From Candidatus Fluviicola riflensis (GTDB lineage Bacteria; Bacteroidota; Bacteroidia; Flavobacteriales_D; Crocinitomicaceae), in assembly GCA_002243285.1 (NCBI GenBank), contig CP022585.1:1972641-2036640 (forward strand): 64,000 nt of DNA, written 5' to 3'. The notes beneath the pieces were generated by a model, which worked only from the letters and a program-made list of their open reading frames with translations, was not told where the DNA came from and searched no databases. Of this stretch, positions 54,567 to 63,317 are shown in pieces. Within the stretch, counting starts at the first letter, position 1. Every line of letters begins with the position of its first letter. A program made the position numbers and the translations under genes.

Positions 54567-56655
54567 AATTTAATAAGAACACATATTCTTTGGCAATTTC
54601 CATTCGCTCGGTTGTTCTTCCCGAACCACCTCCATGTCCGGCGCTCATAGTGCAATCAAACAATATCGGCTGATTTCCGGTATTCAAATCACGCAGTTTC
54701 GCCACCCATTTCAACGGTTCCCAGTATTGTACCTGCGAATCATGATAACCGGTAGTAATCAGCATGGCCGGATAAGCCGTTTTTTTCACCTGATCATAAG
54801 GCGAGTAACTCAACATATACCAGTAACTTTCTTCTTCGTTCGGATTTCCCCATTCTTCGTATTCGCCCACCGTCAGCGGAATACTTTCATCAAGCATCGT
54901 TGTCACCACGTCTACAAACGGAACCTGGGCAACAATACCTTTAAAAAGATAAGGAGCCATATTGGTAACAGCGCCCATTAGCAAACCGCCGGCGCTTCCG
55001 CCCTGGGCGTAAATAGAAGAAGGGTCGCAATAACCTTTCAGCGAAAGCCATTCGGCACAATTGATAAAATCGGTAAACGTAAGGCGTTTGTGCTGCAGTT
55101 TTCCGTTTTCGTACCAGGATTCACCCATAAACTTTCCGCCGCGAATGTGTGCAATCGCAAATACGAATCCACGGTCCAATAAACTCAATCGATACGGACT
55201 AAACGTTGTGGGAATAGTAACGCCGTAAGAACCGTAACCGTAGAGCAGGAGTGGAGCTTTCTTGAGATCCGTTCCTTTTTTGTAGACCAATGAAATCGGA
55301 ATTTTAGTACCGTCGTTGGCTGTAGCCCAAACACGTTCGCTTTTGTAATCTTGCGGATTGTAGGCATTGCGCAGCACACGCTGAAAAGTCGTTTCCTTTT
55401 TTCCGGTAACCATATCAAATCGGATCACCGAAGCAGGAACGGTCATTGAAGTGTAACTGTAGAGAAAACTGTTAGCCTCATAATTGTCGTTCCAGCCCAA
55501 CCCGATTTCGTAAACTTCTTCATCAATAGCGACTTCCTGCATGGAAACGGCTTTCAGATCTCCGTATAAAAAACGTGTTTTTCCTTTTGTACGTTCCTGG
55601 ATCACCAATTGGTTTTTGAATGCGATAAAACCGTCGATATACGTATCCGGATTGTGAGCTTTCAAAATGCTGCACGATTCAATGGAAGACGGTTTGGAAG
55701 CGCTGTGACGTAGCGTGCGATTCGGTGCTTCAAAGTTGCTCAGGATATAAAATCCGTTGTCATGGTGATCGATTTGGTATAAATGTCCTTTCTGACGGGC
55801 CAAAAACACCTGTGGTTTTTCGGCTGGAATTCCGGCATTGACTATCGAAACTTCCGAAGTGGTTGAACTCTGGCTGTAAATAAAGATCATCGCGTCGTCC
55901 ATTGATTTGGTAATGAAAACAGAAAAACGCTCGTCATCTTCCTGGTAAACCAGCTGATCTTTCGACTGAGCTGTTCCCAGTATGTGTTTGTACACCTGGA
56001 ATTCACGTAACGTGGTTTCGTCTTTCTTTACATAGAAAACCGTTTTATTGTCGTTTGCCCAAACGATAGAACCATCTGTGTTCGTGAGTTTATCCTTCAG
56101 GTACTTATTGGTTTTATTGTCACGAAACTGAATGGTATATTTCCTTCGTCCTACAATGTCTTCGCTCACAGCAAGCAAGGAATTGTCTTTGGAATTTTCC
56201 AATTCTCCCAAACCATAATATTCATGACCTTTGGCGCGTTCGTTTTCGTCAAAGAAGAGAATCGGGGCAGCTGTTTTCGGGATGATCAGCTGACGATAAT
56301 CCTTTCCTTCAAGACTTTGCCACTGGTACAAAACACCATTCATTTCAAACGGAGCGCTTTTTTCATGCGGATCAATACGATTATCAAATTCAGTCATCAA
56401 CGATTCCACCAACGGGTTCATTTCTCCAAAATACGATGCCGAATAGGCATTCTCTGCCTGGATATAATCCAATACAGGTTGAGAATCGCGTTGGTTCATC
56501 CAGAAATAAGGATCGTTGCGCTGATGTCCATGCTTTTCAAGCACAGTGGGAGTTTTTGGTGCGTCTGGGGCTTTCATCGATTGGAAAGGTTGTTGGGAAA
56601 ATATCATGAATGGCAAAAAGAGTACAAGTGTTGCAGTTTGGAGCGTAGTTTTCAT
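54547..56655 (-). CDS. exported S9A prolyl oligopeptidase / oligopeptidase B-like
   Basis: The 702-aa protein has a signal peptide (MKTTLQTATLVLFLPFMIFSQ), an N-terminal beta-propeller with DPYFWMNQRD, and an S9 hydrolase domain with GYGSYG, catalytic Ser554 (GGSAGGLLMG), Asp (TTGYHDSQV) and His (SAGHGGGSG). It is closer to PtrB (oligopeptidase B) than to proline-specific POP. It cleaves short peptides, here in the periplasm or outside. Confidence 0.93.
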   Translation of the reverse strand: MKTTLQTATLVLFLPFMIFSQQPFQSMKAPDAPKTPTVLEKHGHQRNDPYFWMNQRDSQPVLDYIQAENAYSASYFGEMNPLVESLMTEFDNRIDPHEKSAPFEMNGVLYQWQSLEGKDYRQLIIPKTAAPILFFDENERAKGHEYYGLGELENSKDNSLLAVSEDIVGRRKYTIQFRDNKTNKYLKDKLTNTDGSIVWANDNKTVFYVKKDETTLREFQVYKHILGTAQSKDQLVYQEDDERFSVFITKSMDDAMIFIYSQSSTTSEVSIVNAGIPAEKPQVFLARQKGHLYQIDHHDNGFYILSNFEAPNRTLRHSASKPSSIESCSILKAHNPDTYIDGFIAFKNQLVIQERTKGKTRFLYGDLKAVSMQEVAIDEEVYEIGLGWNDNYEANSFLYSYTSMTVPASVIRFDMVTGKKETTFQRVLRNAYNPQDYKSERVWATANDGTKIPISLVYKKGTDLKKAPLLLYGYGSYGVTIPTTFSPYRLSLLDRGFVFAIAHIRGGKFMGESWYENGKLQHKRLTFTDFINCAEWLSLKGYCDPSSIYAQGGSAGGLLMGAVTNMAPYLFKGIVAQVPFVDVVTTMLDESIPLTVGEYEEWGNPNEEESYWYMLSYSPYDQVKKTAYPAMLITTGYHDSQVQYWEPLKWVAKLRDLNTGNQPILFDCTMSAGHGGGSGRTTERMEIAKEYVFLLNCEGITK

Positions 56656-56831
56656 GAGTGCAAAAATAAAACATACTGTGAGCTAATGAAATAAATGTAT
56701 CAGAGTTTATCAACCGGCCAATGGAGGATGACTGATTTCGTTGTATAATTGGAATCCTGCGGTTCGGAGTTGATTTACCAATCAACGATTTCATTTCCAA
56801 ATTTCGTATCTTGCGTTCAAAATAAACACCC

Positions 56832-57791
56832 ATGTTCAAATTCATTCTGTCGGCAGCGTTAGTAAGTATCACGGTTTCAATAACCGCGCAAAACTTTGTC
56901 AGGACTTCTTTTTTATTCCGCAACGAAGGCCAGCCATTTTCGCTCAACGAAACCATAACGGCTTATAATGGAATAGATTATAATATCCAAAGTATGGCAT
57001 TTTATATGTCGCGGGTTAAGATCACGCACGATGGTGGACAAATCACAGCTTTGGATACAAATGAAGTGTACTATGTGAATTTCAACGTTCCTGAAATCAT
57101 TCTCGGAAGTTTCCCGATTTCGCAAGTGGAAGCCATTACGTTTGAGGTTGGCGTTCCCGAATACCTGAATCACCTGGATATCAGCCTGTATCCGGAGCAT
57201 CACGCGCTTTCTTTTCACGATCCTTCCATGCATTGGGGCTGGGCGTCGGGTTACATGCACATGGTGATGAACGGAAAAGGCGATGACAATGGCGATGGAA
57301 CTCCCACAACTGCTTATGAACTGAACTGTTTGGGTGATGGAAATGTTCCCACGGCTACTATTACGACAACTGCAACAGTAAACGCGGATAATTCGCGCAC
57401 GATCTTTTTGATTTGCAATGTCGACCAATGGCTGCGCGGCACCGATCCTGCAACTACCGGCGCAGTGCATGGAAGCGATGGTGTAAATATCACGGTGATG
57501 AACAATGTTGAAGATTACCCTGTATTTGAATCGCCCGCCACAGCCTCGTTGACAGAGAAAGAGCAAATCGCGATCAGTGTTTCTCAGTCTGCGGCCGGAA
57601 CAACCATTTCCTGGACCGATTCACATGTAGCAACTTACCGTTTACTGGATGCCGACGGAAGAGTGTTGGAACAGGGCGGAAGCAACGAGCAATCACTTCT
57701 GTTTACAGAGTTGTCTTCCGGGTTACACTTTGTTCAGTTAATGAATGATAAAAGCGGGTTGATAGGTACGGCAAAAATCATTGTTCCCTGA
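56832..57791 (+). CDS. MbnP-like secreted protein with sorting-domain-like C-terminus
   Basis: The 319-aa protein has a signal peptide (ending SITAQ) and the MbnP-type domain with FYMSRVKITHDGG, HHALSFHDPSMHWGWASGYMHM and NCLGDGN, rich in His/Met/Trp. MbnP partners MbnH in copper-responsive clusters; Bacteroidota homologues are also tied to copper. The last 70 residues look like a T9SS sorting domain (TYRLLDADGRVLEQGG ... LMNDKSGLIGTAKIIVP). No MbnH/cytochrome peroxidase is adjacent. Confidence 0.84.
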   Translation: MFKFILSAALVSITVSITAQNFVRTSFLFRNEGQPFSLNETITAYNGIDYNIQSMAFYMSRVKITHDGGQITALDTNEVYYVNFNVPEIILGSFPISQVEAITFEVGVPEYLNHLDISLYPEHHALSFHDPSMHWGWASGYMHMVMNGKGDDNGDGTPTTAYELNCLGDGNVPTATITTTATVNADNSRTIFLICNVDQWLRGTDPATTGAVHGSDGVNITVMNNVEDYPVFESPATASLTEKEQIAISVSQSAAGTTISWTDSHVATYRLLDADGRVLEQGGSNEQSLLFTELSSGLHFVQLMNDKSGLIGTAKIIVP

Positions 57792-57858
57792 AAAAATAAA
57801 ATACAAAGGGACGAGTGTGAGTTTTGAGAACGGGATCTGTGTTCGAAGCTGAGATTCT

Positions 57859-57893
57859 GTTTCCTCCTTTGAGAGAGGATTAAGGAGGGTGAC
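57859..57893. repeat. lone CCTCC/GGAGG-type repeat
   Basis: CCTCCTTTGAGAGAGGATTAAGGAGGGTGAC-type sequence, a relative of the right end of the DUF559 unit at 25073-25108, without any nuclease gene beside it. It could be a solo end left by excision. Confidence 0.5.
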
Positions 57894-57947
57894 AACTTCC
57901 AATCATCCGCAAACCCTTGATTTCATTCTGTTTTACAATTATTCAAC

Positions 57948-58103
57948 ATGGTTCGAACCCAGTTGGATTCACAACAAAAAGAAAAGCATTTACGATTTAT
58001 TCAAGAATTATTGGGACACAGTAGTAGCAGAACTACAGAGATACACACACATGTGAGCAACAAAAGTCTACAACAAATCAGAAGTCCATTTGACGATTTA
58101 TGA
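57948..58103 (+). pseudogene. 3' remnant of a tyrosine recombinase (integrase) gene
   Basis: The frame ends RFIQELLGHSSSRTTEIHTHVS followed by NKSLQQIRSPFDDL and a stop, the C-terminal box of tyrosine recombinases: L-G-H with the box II His, and IHTHVS in place of IYTHVS, so the nucleophile Tyr is His here. Everything upstream of this segment, including the R-H-x-x-R box I, is missing. The first 15 codons (MVRTQLDSQQKEKH) are not integrase-like and mark the breakpoint. Confidence 0.75.
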
Positions 58104-58127
58104 AAAATGTTTAATTTGTGGTTCAAA

Positions 58128-58185
58128 ATCCCTAACGCTATTGCGGTTATACAACACCATGTTGCGTGCTAGTTCAGGTTTAGTG
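58128..58185. other. candidate cassette boundary upstream of the serine hydrolase gene
   Basis: CTAACGCTATTGCGGTTATACAACACCATGTTGCGTGCTAG-like sequence with a CAAC...GTTG hairpin, directly between the integrase remnant and the next gene. It shares AACACC and GTTG(T/C)G words with the boundary at 59378-59520. Confidence 0.4.
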
Positions 58186-58213
58186 GGGGGAGATAAGTTA
58201 TGTGGCATTTAAA

Positions 58214-59374
58214 ATGACAAAACAGACACTCATATTATTACTATTAGGACTCTTTACATTCTCATATTCAAGAAATGTACCTGCCAGGAACACGAATAGT
58301 TGTCCAAATGCGGAGTTTGCAAAAATCGTTTCTGACTTTGAAATGGGCTTGGAGAATGATGTTCAACAGGACAATATTGGGAGTATTTCTGCGGCTATAT
58401 TCATTGACGATCAAATAGTTTGGTCTCGTGCATTCGGACAGGCCGATAACGAAAAAGCGATCAAAGCGGATACCAATACCATATACAGGATTGCATCCAT
58501 AACTAAGACGATTACTGCTTATTTAATGATGTTGTTGGTACAAGACGGAACTATCGATTTGGATGACCCGGTGAATAAATACCTGCCGGAAATGGCAACA
58601 CTGCAACATAACGGATTTCTTGATAATAGGACAATTACGTTCAGACATCTTGCTAGCCATACTTCAGGTTTGGCAGTAGAACCGGGGTTAGCAAACGCGG
58701 CATCCGGTCCGATTGGTGAATGGGAAAATAAAGTAATCAACTCCTTACCAACAACAAGTGTGAATTCTGTTCCGGGAGAGCGATATTCCTATTCCAATAT
58801 CGGTTATGCTATTCTAGGATTGGCACTTTCCCGTGCTGCAAATAAACCATTTATGGAACTAGTAGAAGAAATGATTTTTGAGCCTCTACATATGACGAAC
58901 AGTTTCTTCGTCATACCGGAAGGAAAAGAGAACAACGTGGCTTCTGGATACAGGTGGCATGCATTTAAAGGAATTATTGATGCAGAAAAAGCGAAAATAG
59001 AACATATGGGGAGGGGGTATAAAGTTCCAAACGGAGGAATATATGCAACCCCAAATGACCTTGCACGTTTTCTAATGGCTCAATGCGGAAATTCTGATTT
59101 GCTTTCGAAAGAATATGTGGAAATGATGCAGACGATTCAAACACCTGAAAGCAACGAATACGGATACGGTTTTGGTTATTACATCAGGAACAACGACAAA
59201 GGTATCAGGATGATTGAACATGACGGAGGTGTGGCAGGATACGAAGCAATGATGGTATTCCATCCCAAATCGAAAATTGGAGTAATAATGATGAGAAATT
59301 ACGATTTTGGACTGACTAATATTCTACTAGAACCGAGAACAATACTAAGTCAACTTGTAAAAAGCAAAAAATAA
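58214..59374 (+). CDS. exported serine hydrolase (class C beta-lactamase / D-alanyl peptidase fold)
   Basis: The 386-aa protein has a signal peptide (MTKQTLILLLLGLFTFSYS), S-I-T-K (SxxK nucleophile motif) in YRIASITKTITAYLMM, Y-S-N in YSYSNIGYAILG, and H-x-G in EHDGGVAGYE, the three marks of the class C beta-lactamase fold. Members are esterases, D-aminopeptidases or beta-lactamases; specificity is not readable. I use ATG 58214 rather than the GTG four codons upstream. It stands alone between two palindromic boundary sequences. Confidence 0.9.
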   Translation: MTKQTLILLLLGLFTFSYSRNVPARNTNSCPNAEFAKIVSDFEMGLENDVQQDNIGSISAAIFIDDQIVWSRAFGQADNEKAIKADTNTIYRIASITKTITAYLMMLLVQDGTIDLDDPVNKYLPEMATLQHNGFLDNRTITFRHLASHTSGLAVEPGLANAASGPIGEWENKVINSLPTTSVNSVPGERYSYSNIGYAILGLALSRAANKPFMELVEEMIFEPLHMTNSFFVIPEGKENNVASGYRWHAFKGIIDAEKAKIEHMGRGYKVPNGGIYATPNDLARFLMAQCGNSDLLSKEYVEMMQTIQTPESNEYGYGFGYYIRNNDKGIRMIEHDGGVAGYEAMMVFHPKSKIGVIMMRNYDFGLTNILLEPRTILSQLVKSKK

Positions 59375-59377
59375 AAC

Positions 59378-59520
59378 GCCATATAACACCGGTTTTGCCG
59401 TCAGCGGGGTGAAGTGCAAGCTTGAAGCTTTGCGCTTCATATCAAGTTCAGTGATAGCAGACACTGTAGTGCTTCGAAATTGCCACCTTCGGGTAGCTGC
59501 AAAACGTTGTGCAACAGCTG
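59378..59520. repeat. 143-bp imperfect palindrome between two single-gene units
   Basis: The left half TATAACACCGGTTTTGCCGT... and the reverse complement of the right half (GCACAACGTTTTGCAGCTAC...) align over about 45 bp with small mismatches, including ACACCGGTTTTGC/CACAACGTTTTGC and a shared GAAGC end. It begins just after the hydrolase stop codon and ends 37 bp before the DUF1428 gene. AACACC ... AACGTTGTGC ends are common, from memory, around single accessory genes in Bacteroidota. Confidence 0.55.
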
Positions 59521-59556
59521 AAAACTAACAAATAATTGAACAAAATAGACAATGAT

Positions 59557-59955
59557 ATGGAAAATTACATAGACGGATTTGTACTTCCAATTCCACGAAT
59601 TCACTTGAACGAATATAAGAGTGTGGCTGAAAAAGTAGCTGAAATTTGGAAAGAATATGGAGCACTTGCATATTTTGAGTATGTCGGAGAAGACTTAAAA
59701 TTGGAAGGTACTCGTTCTTTCATGGATGTAGTGGATTTGAAAGAAGGTGAAGTAATTATATTTGGTTGGGTTATTTTCCCCTCCAAAGAGATTCGTGAGA
59801 CAGCAAACAAGCAAGTTCCCACTGATTCAAGAATGGCGGAATTAGTTGCCCCGTTAACCGATCCCAAAAGATTAATTTTTGATGCCGGAAGAATGGTTTA
59901 TGGAGGATTCCAACCGCTGGTTCAGTCAAATACAAATGAAGCTGGCTATGAATAA
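59557..59955 (+). CDS. DUF1428 family protein
   Basis: The 132-aa product matches DUF1428/YbaA along its length: YIDGFVLPIPRIHLNEYKSVAEKVAEIWKE-type start, ALAYFEYVGEDLK, GEVIIFGWVIFPSKEIRE, FDAGRMVYGGFQPLVQ. A small dimeric ferredoxin-like fold of unknown function. I use the ATG at 59557; a TTG seven codons earlier is possible. It occupies the second single-gene unit after the integrase remnant. Confidence 0.9.
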   Translation: MENYIDGFVLPIPRIHLNEYKSVAEKVAEIWKEYGALAYFEYVGEDLKLEGTRSFMDVVDLKEGEVIIFGWVIFPSKEIRETANKQVPTDSRMAELVAPLTDPKRLIFDAGRMVYGGFQPLVQSNTNEAGYE

Positions 59956-60077
59956 AAGAGAAATAATGTAGGGATACAATATAGATATAGTATCAAAAAG
60001 AGAATTATGACATACAATTAACCGACTGGTGCAAGCGTCACGCCTCCACCTTTTTGTAACTGAGATTCCAATAACGT

Positions 60078-60170
60078 TTTTTGGATCAGCCTTTGCGATC
60101 TCTGCGCCATCGCTATGTGTCTATGCTGAAGCTTCGGCGTAAGAGTTGTGTTGAAATCACCACGCCCGTC
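60078..60170 (-). repeat. dispersed repeat (CTTCAGCGAAGGCGCATAGCG family), inverted copy
   Basis: Read on the minus strand this gives CACAACTCTTACGCCGAAGCTTCAGCATAGACACATAGCGATGGCGC, a diverged copy of 17125-17200. Confidence 0.55.
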
Positions 60171-60494
60171 ATTGAGTAAAGTACCCCAAACTGGAATTAA
60201 TCACACCGATTTAACCGTTAAACGGTAAAAGAAAACCTTAAATCAGCTTTAAAAGACCGTTGATCAAAAAATAGTTTCACTTTTTTTCACATTTCTTTCA
60301 GAAACCTTTATTTACTGTACCCTTAGTAAAGTCTAGTGGTTTGGTAGATTTTACAGATTGAGGCACGCTTTTTGAATTGTTAAATTCACGGATCGAATTC
60401 AAAAAGTGCAATATTTATCAGAAAAAGTTGTTAAATTAGTTTAGTAGAACTCTCCAATGATACCCAATATGAAAACCCAAAATCCAAATATACC
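60171..60494. other. AT-rich leader of the sigma factor gene
   Basis: No gene is seen. The stretch is rich in AAAA/TTTT words, with TTGTTAAATTAGTTTAGTAG near 60429, which only loosely resembles a Bacteroidota promoter. Confidence 0.35.
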
Positions 60495-61079
60495 ATGTCA
60501 GTTAATCCTTATTTCCATCAAACCCCGGATCTCCTCCGGGAGGAGCAGCTGTGGGTGATGCAAGCAAAGTCGGACCCGACCAAGTTTGATCCCCTCTACC
60601 GAAAGTATTATTCTCCAATCCTTCGGTACCTTTTACAACGCAGTGACGACCCTGAAATAGCGCATGATATCGCTTCCCAGGTGTTTGTTAAAGCGATTAA
60701 AAACTTGAGTCAATACGAATTCCGTGGGGTACCTTTCGGATCGTGGTTGTACCGTATCGCAAAGAGTGAATTGTATCAGCAATTCCGCGAAAAGCAATCG
60801 GCCAAAACCGTTCGTATGGACAATCTGCAAATCGCAACGTTTGATGAACTGTTCATCGACCCGAGCGAGGGTGAAGTAAATCGTTTGCGCTTATTGAAAG
60901 CGTTACAGGAATTAAAGCAGGATCAGTTGAAGCTGATCGAGATGCGGTTCTTTGAACAGCTGAGTTTCAAAGAGATCGGTGACCAATTAGGCTTCACTGA
61001 AAACAACGCAAAAGTAAAAACGTTCCGGGCCGTTGAGAAATTACGGCTCCATTTTCACAAAAAACGTTATGCAGCATAA
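60495..61079 (+). CDS. ECF-type RNA polymerase sigma factor
   Basis: The 194-aa protein has sigma region 2 (FDPLYRKYYSPILRYLLQR ... DIASQVFVKAIKNLSQYEF) and region 4 with a helix-turn-helix (LSFKEIGDQLGFTENNAKVKTFRAVEKLR). It directs RNA polymerase to a specific promoter set. No anti-sigma gene is adjacent, so its control is unknown. It is monocistronic with a strong terminator. Confidence 0.93.
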   Translation: MSVNPYFHQTPDLLREEQLWVMQAKSDPTKFDPLYRKYYSPILRYLLQRSDDPEIAHDIASQVFVKAIKNLSQYEFRGVPFGSWLYRIAKSELYQQFREKQSAKTVRMDNLQIATFDELFIDPSEGEVNRLRLLKALQELKQDQLKLIEMRFFEQLSFKEIGDQLGFTENNAKVKTFRAVEKLRLHFHKKRYAA

Positions 61080-61089
61080 AACAGAACGA

Positions 61090-61113
61090 AACCCGCTTAG
61101 GCGGGTTTTTTTT
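61090..61113 (+). terminator. sigma factor gene terminator
   Basis: AACCCGC-TTAG-GCGGGTT hairpin followed by a T run, 10 bp after the stop codon. Confidence 0.9.
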
Positions 61114-61177
61114 ATTCATTCAAACAAGTAAAATATTCATTAACAATTGCTTTTTAAAAAAAAGCAACAATTTATTC

Positions 61178-61207
61178 TTGTGAATTGGTGATAAACTAGT
61201 AATTTAG
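61178..61207 (+). promoter_or_regulatory. promoter TTG - 19 bp - TAATTTAG
   Basis: TTG at 61178-61180, exactly 19 bp, then TAATTTAG at 61200-61207, one mismatch from TAnnTTTG. Transcription would start near 61214, downstream of a possible GTG at 61212, which supports ATG 61236 as the true start of the next gene. Confidence 0.55.
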
Positions 61208-61235
61208 CCACGTGAATAAAACTACACATGTGAGG

Positions 61236-62183
61236 ATGAAATTTACAACACTAGCTATTACTATTTTAGCAGCAAACTTGGCGCTGGCTCAGCCCACTAA
61301 CTTCAATACGCAGCGAAACTGGTCAATGAACAAAAAAGAGTTGATGATCGGTTTGGGTGGAACGAGTTTTCTTGGTGACCTGGGTGGAGCAAATCAAAAC
61401 GGAACTGACTACAGTTTGAAAGATTTGGATTTCCCTTCAACAGGTTTTGGAGGAAGTATCGGTTATCGTTACCGTTTTCACCCGTATTATGCGACTTCAA
61501 CTATTTTGAATATCGGCATGGTACGAGGAGATGACGCTAAAACGGGTGATCTTGTACGAAATAGTCGTAACCTGCATTTCCGTTCGCCGATCATTAACTT
61601 GAGTCAACGTTTTGAGGTGATTCTTTTGGCGAATGAGAAAATTGGTCGTCGATTTAATATCCCGGGATTAAAAGGTTTCAAAGATCACAACGAACAGTTC
61701 TATATCTTTACAGGAATTGGTATTACATACTTTAATCCAAAAGCAAAGTACAACGGTTCATGGACAGCTTTACGTCCATTGAATACCGAAGGACAAGGGT
61801 TGAGTGGTGGACCGGCAGAGTATCTTCCTGTTACAGCAACCATTCCTTTCGGAGTTGGTGTTCGTATGGGAATCAACCGTTTCTGGCGAGTTGGGCTTGA
61901 AGCAACTTACGTGAAAACATTCTCTGATTACATTGATGATGTTCACGGTACTTATTACGATCCTGCCATCATTGGAGCTACAAACGGAGCAGAGGCAGCT
62001 TATCTGTCAAATCCTGCAAGCCAGAATGCTACGTGGTTTGGTCCTGGTGATCAACGTGGAGACAAACAAAATGATGCAATGATTTACCTGAATCTTACGG
62101 TTTATCGTAATCTTACTTATAGCACTGTAGGTCGTGGGCCGCACATCCGTTTCGGAAGACCGAAATACAGAGCGAAGTTCTAA
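61236..62183 (+). CDS. outer-membrane barrel protein (PorG/DUF6089-like)
   Basis: The 315-aa protein has a signal peptide ([19 protein letters not shown]), then [20 protein letters not shown], the G-x-x-x-F/Y-x-G-D-L pattern typical of DUF6089/PorG-like barrels. Alternating beta strands follow to the C-terminal [13 protein letters not shown]. PorG belongs to the T9SS apparatus, but related barrels have other or unknown roles, so only the barrel call is firm. Promoter and terminator bracket it as one transcript. Confidence 0.75.
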   Translation: MKFTTLAITILAANLALAQPTNFNTQRNWSMNKKELMIGLGGTSFLGDLGGANQNGTDYSLKDLDFPSTGFGGSIGYRYRFHPYYATSTILNIGMVRGDDAKTGDLVRNSRNLHFRSPIINLSQRFEVILLANEKIGRRFNIPGLKGFKDHNEQFYIFTGIGITYFNPKAKYNGSWTALRPLNTEGQGLSGGPAEYLPVTATIPFGVGVRMGINRFWRVGLEATYVKTFSDYIDDVHGTYYDPAIIGATNGAEAAYLSNPASQNATWFGPGDQRGDKQNDAMIYLNLTVYRNLTYSTVGRGPHIRFGRPKYRAKF

Positions 62184-62209
62184 AAAATATTCTCAACAAT
62201 ATTCAACTA

Positions 62210-62239
62210 AACGGGGTGATCTTATGGTCACCTCGTTTT
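62210..62239 (+). terminator. barrel gene terminator
   Basis: AACGGGGTGA (62210-62219) pairs with TCACCTCGTT (62228-62237) with one G-U, followed by T-rich sequence, 27 bp past the stop codon. Confidence 0.7.
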
Positions 62240-62246
62240 GTGTTTT

Positions 62247-62254
62247 TACCTTTG
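62247..62254 (+). promoter_or_regulatory. pyrD -7 box (TACCTTTG)
   Basis: Perfect TAnnTTTG match 15 bp before ATG 62269, right after the preceding terminator; a TGG lies at the -33 spacing. It supports the shorter pyrD start. Confidence 0.5.
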
Positions 62255-62268
62255 GCCAAATAGTTTTT

Positions 62269-63315
62269 ATGTACCCAATTCTCAAATGGTTTTTCTTTCG
62301 TTTCGATCCAGAGAAAATTCATTACTTCACTTTTCGGTTATTACGTTTTTGGCTGGCAGTTCCGTTTGTAAAACCGCTCTGGAAAAAAATGTACCAGCTT
62401 AATGACGATCTGCTGAAAACAGAAGTAGCCGGTATCGTATTTCCGAATCCGGTTGGATTGGCTGCAGGGTTTGATAAAAATGCGATTGCGATTAATCAAT
62501 TGGCAGCTTGTGGATTTGGTTTCGTGGAAATTGGTACGGTAACGCCTGTCGTGCAGGAAGGAAACCTGAAACCGCGCTTGTTTCGCTTGGTGGAAGATGA
62601 AGCGGTGATTAACCGAATGGGATTCAATAACGACGGTGTTGATACAATTGTGGAGCGCTTAAAAGCACTCAAACCAGATTGTATTATCGGTGGAAATATT
62701 GGTAAAAATAAAGTAACACCGAATGAAGAAGCTGTCGCCGATTACCTGAAAGCATATAATGCACTGGAACCGTATGTGGATTATTTCGTTGTAAATGTAT
62801 CCTCTCCGAATACACCAAACCTTCGCGAATTGCAGGATAAAGAACCGTTGACGCAGTTGTTGTCAACATTGATGAAACGCAGAGAAGAATTAGGTTCCGC
62901 AAAACCCGTTTTCTTAAAAATCGCTCCCGATCTGACCGATTCACAGTTGGATGATATCATTGCAATTATTGGTGAGACGCGTATTGCCGGAGTGATTGCC
63001 ACCAATACAACGATTGATCGCAGTGGTTTGAAAACTGATCCGGCGAAAGTAGAAGCAATAGGAGCAGGAGGTGTTTCAGGAAAGCCGGTCACAAAACGCT
63101 CGACGGAAGTGATCCGCTATTTGGCTATTAATTCCAATCATTCCTTTCCGATTATTGGCGTTGGTGGAATCCATTCGGAGGCTGATGCATTGGAAAAACT
63201 CGAAGCCGGAGCATCTTTATTGCAAATCTACACCGGATTCATTTATGAAGGGCCGGGCGTTGTAAAACGAATCAATAAGGCTATTTTAGCAAAGCGAAAG
63301 CTACAAAACCAATAA
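62269..63315 (+). CDS. pyrD: quinone-dependent dihydroorotate dehydrogenase (class 2)
   Basis: The 348-aa protein has the class 2 N-terminal membrane-associating helices ([20 protein letters not shown]), the FMN-binding barrel with [10 protein letters not shown], the catalytic Ser in [14 protein letters not shown], and the C-terminal GVGGIHS and [16 protein letters not shown]. It oxidises dihydroorotate to orotate with quinone as acceptor in pyrimidine synthesis. The frame is open 45 codons upstream, but those precede the promoter and terminator of the region. Two bases separate it from the HMG-CoA lyase start. Confidence 0.95.
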   Translation: MYPILKWFFFRFDPEKIHYFTFRLLRFWLAVPFVKPLWKKMYQLNDDLLKTEVAGIVFPNPVGLAAGFDKNAIAINQLAACGFGFVEIGTVTPVVQEGNLKPRLFRLVEDEAVINRMGFNNDGVDTIVERLKALKPDCIIGGNIGKNKVTPNEEAVADYLKAYNALEPYVDYFVVNVSSPNTPNLRELQDKEPLTQLLSTLMKRREELGSAKPVFLKIAPDLTDSQLDDIIAIIGETRIAGVIATNTTIDRSGLKTDPAKVEAIGAGGVSGKPVTKRSTEVIRYLAINSNHSFPIIGVGGIHSEADALEKLEAGASLLQIYTGFIYEGPGVVKRINKAILAKRKLQNQ

Positions 63316-63317
63316 CA

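Noticed and set aside
56913..57566. 217-aa minus-strand frame
   Set aside because: Antisense shadow of the MbnP-like gene; His/Cys-rich but not protein-like.
57948..57975. GGTTCGAACCC as the T-arm of a tRNA gene or tRNA attachment site
   Set aside because: The flanking bases pair only three of five T-stem positions and no acceptor partner exists upstream.
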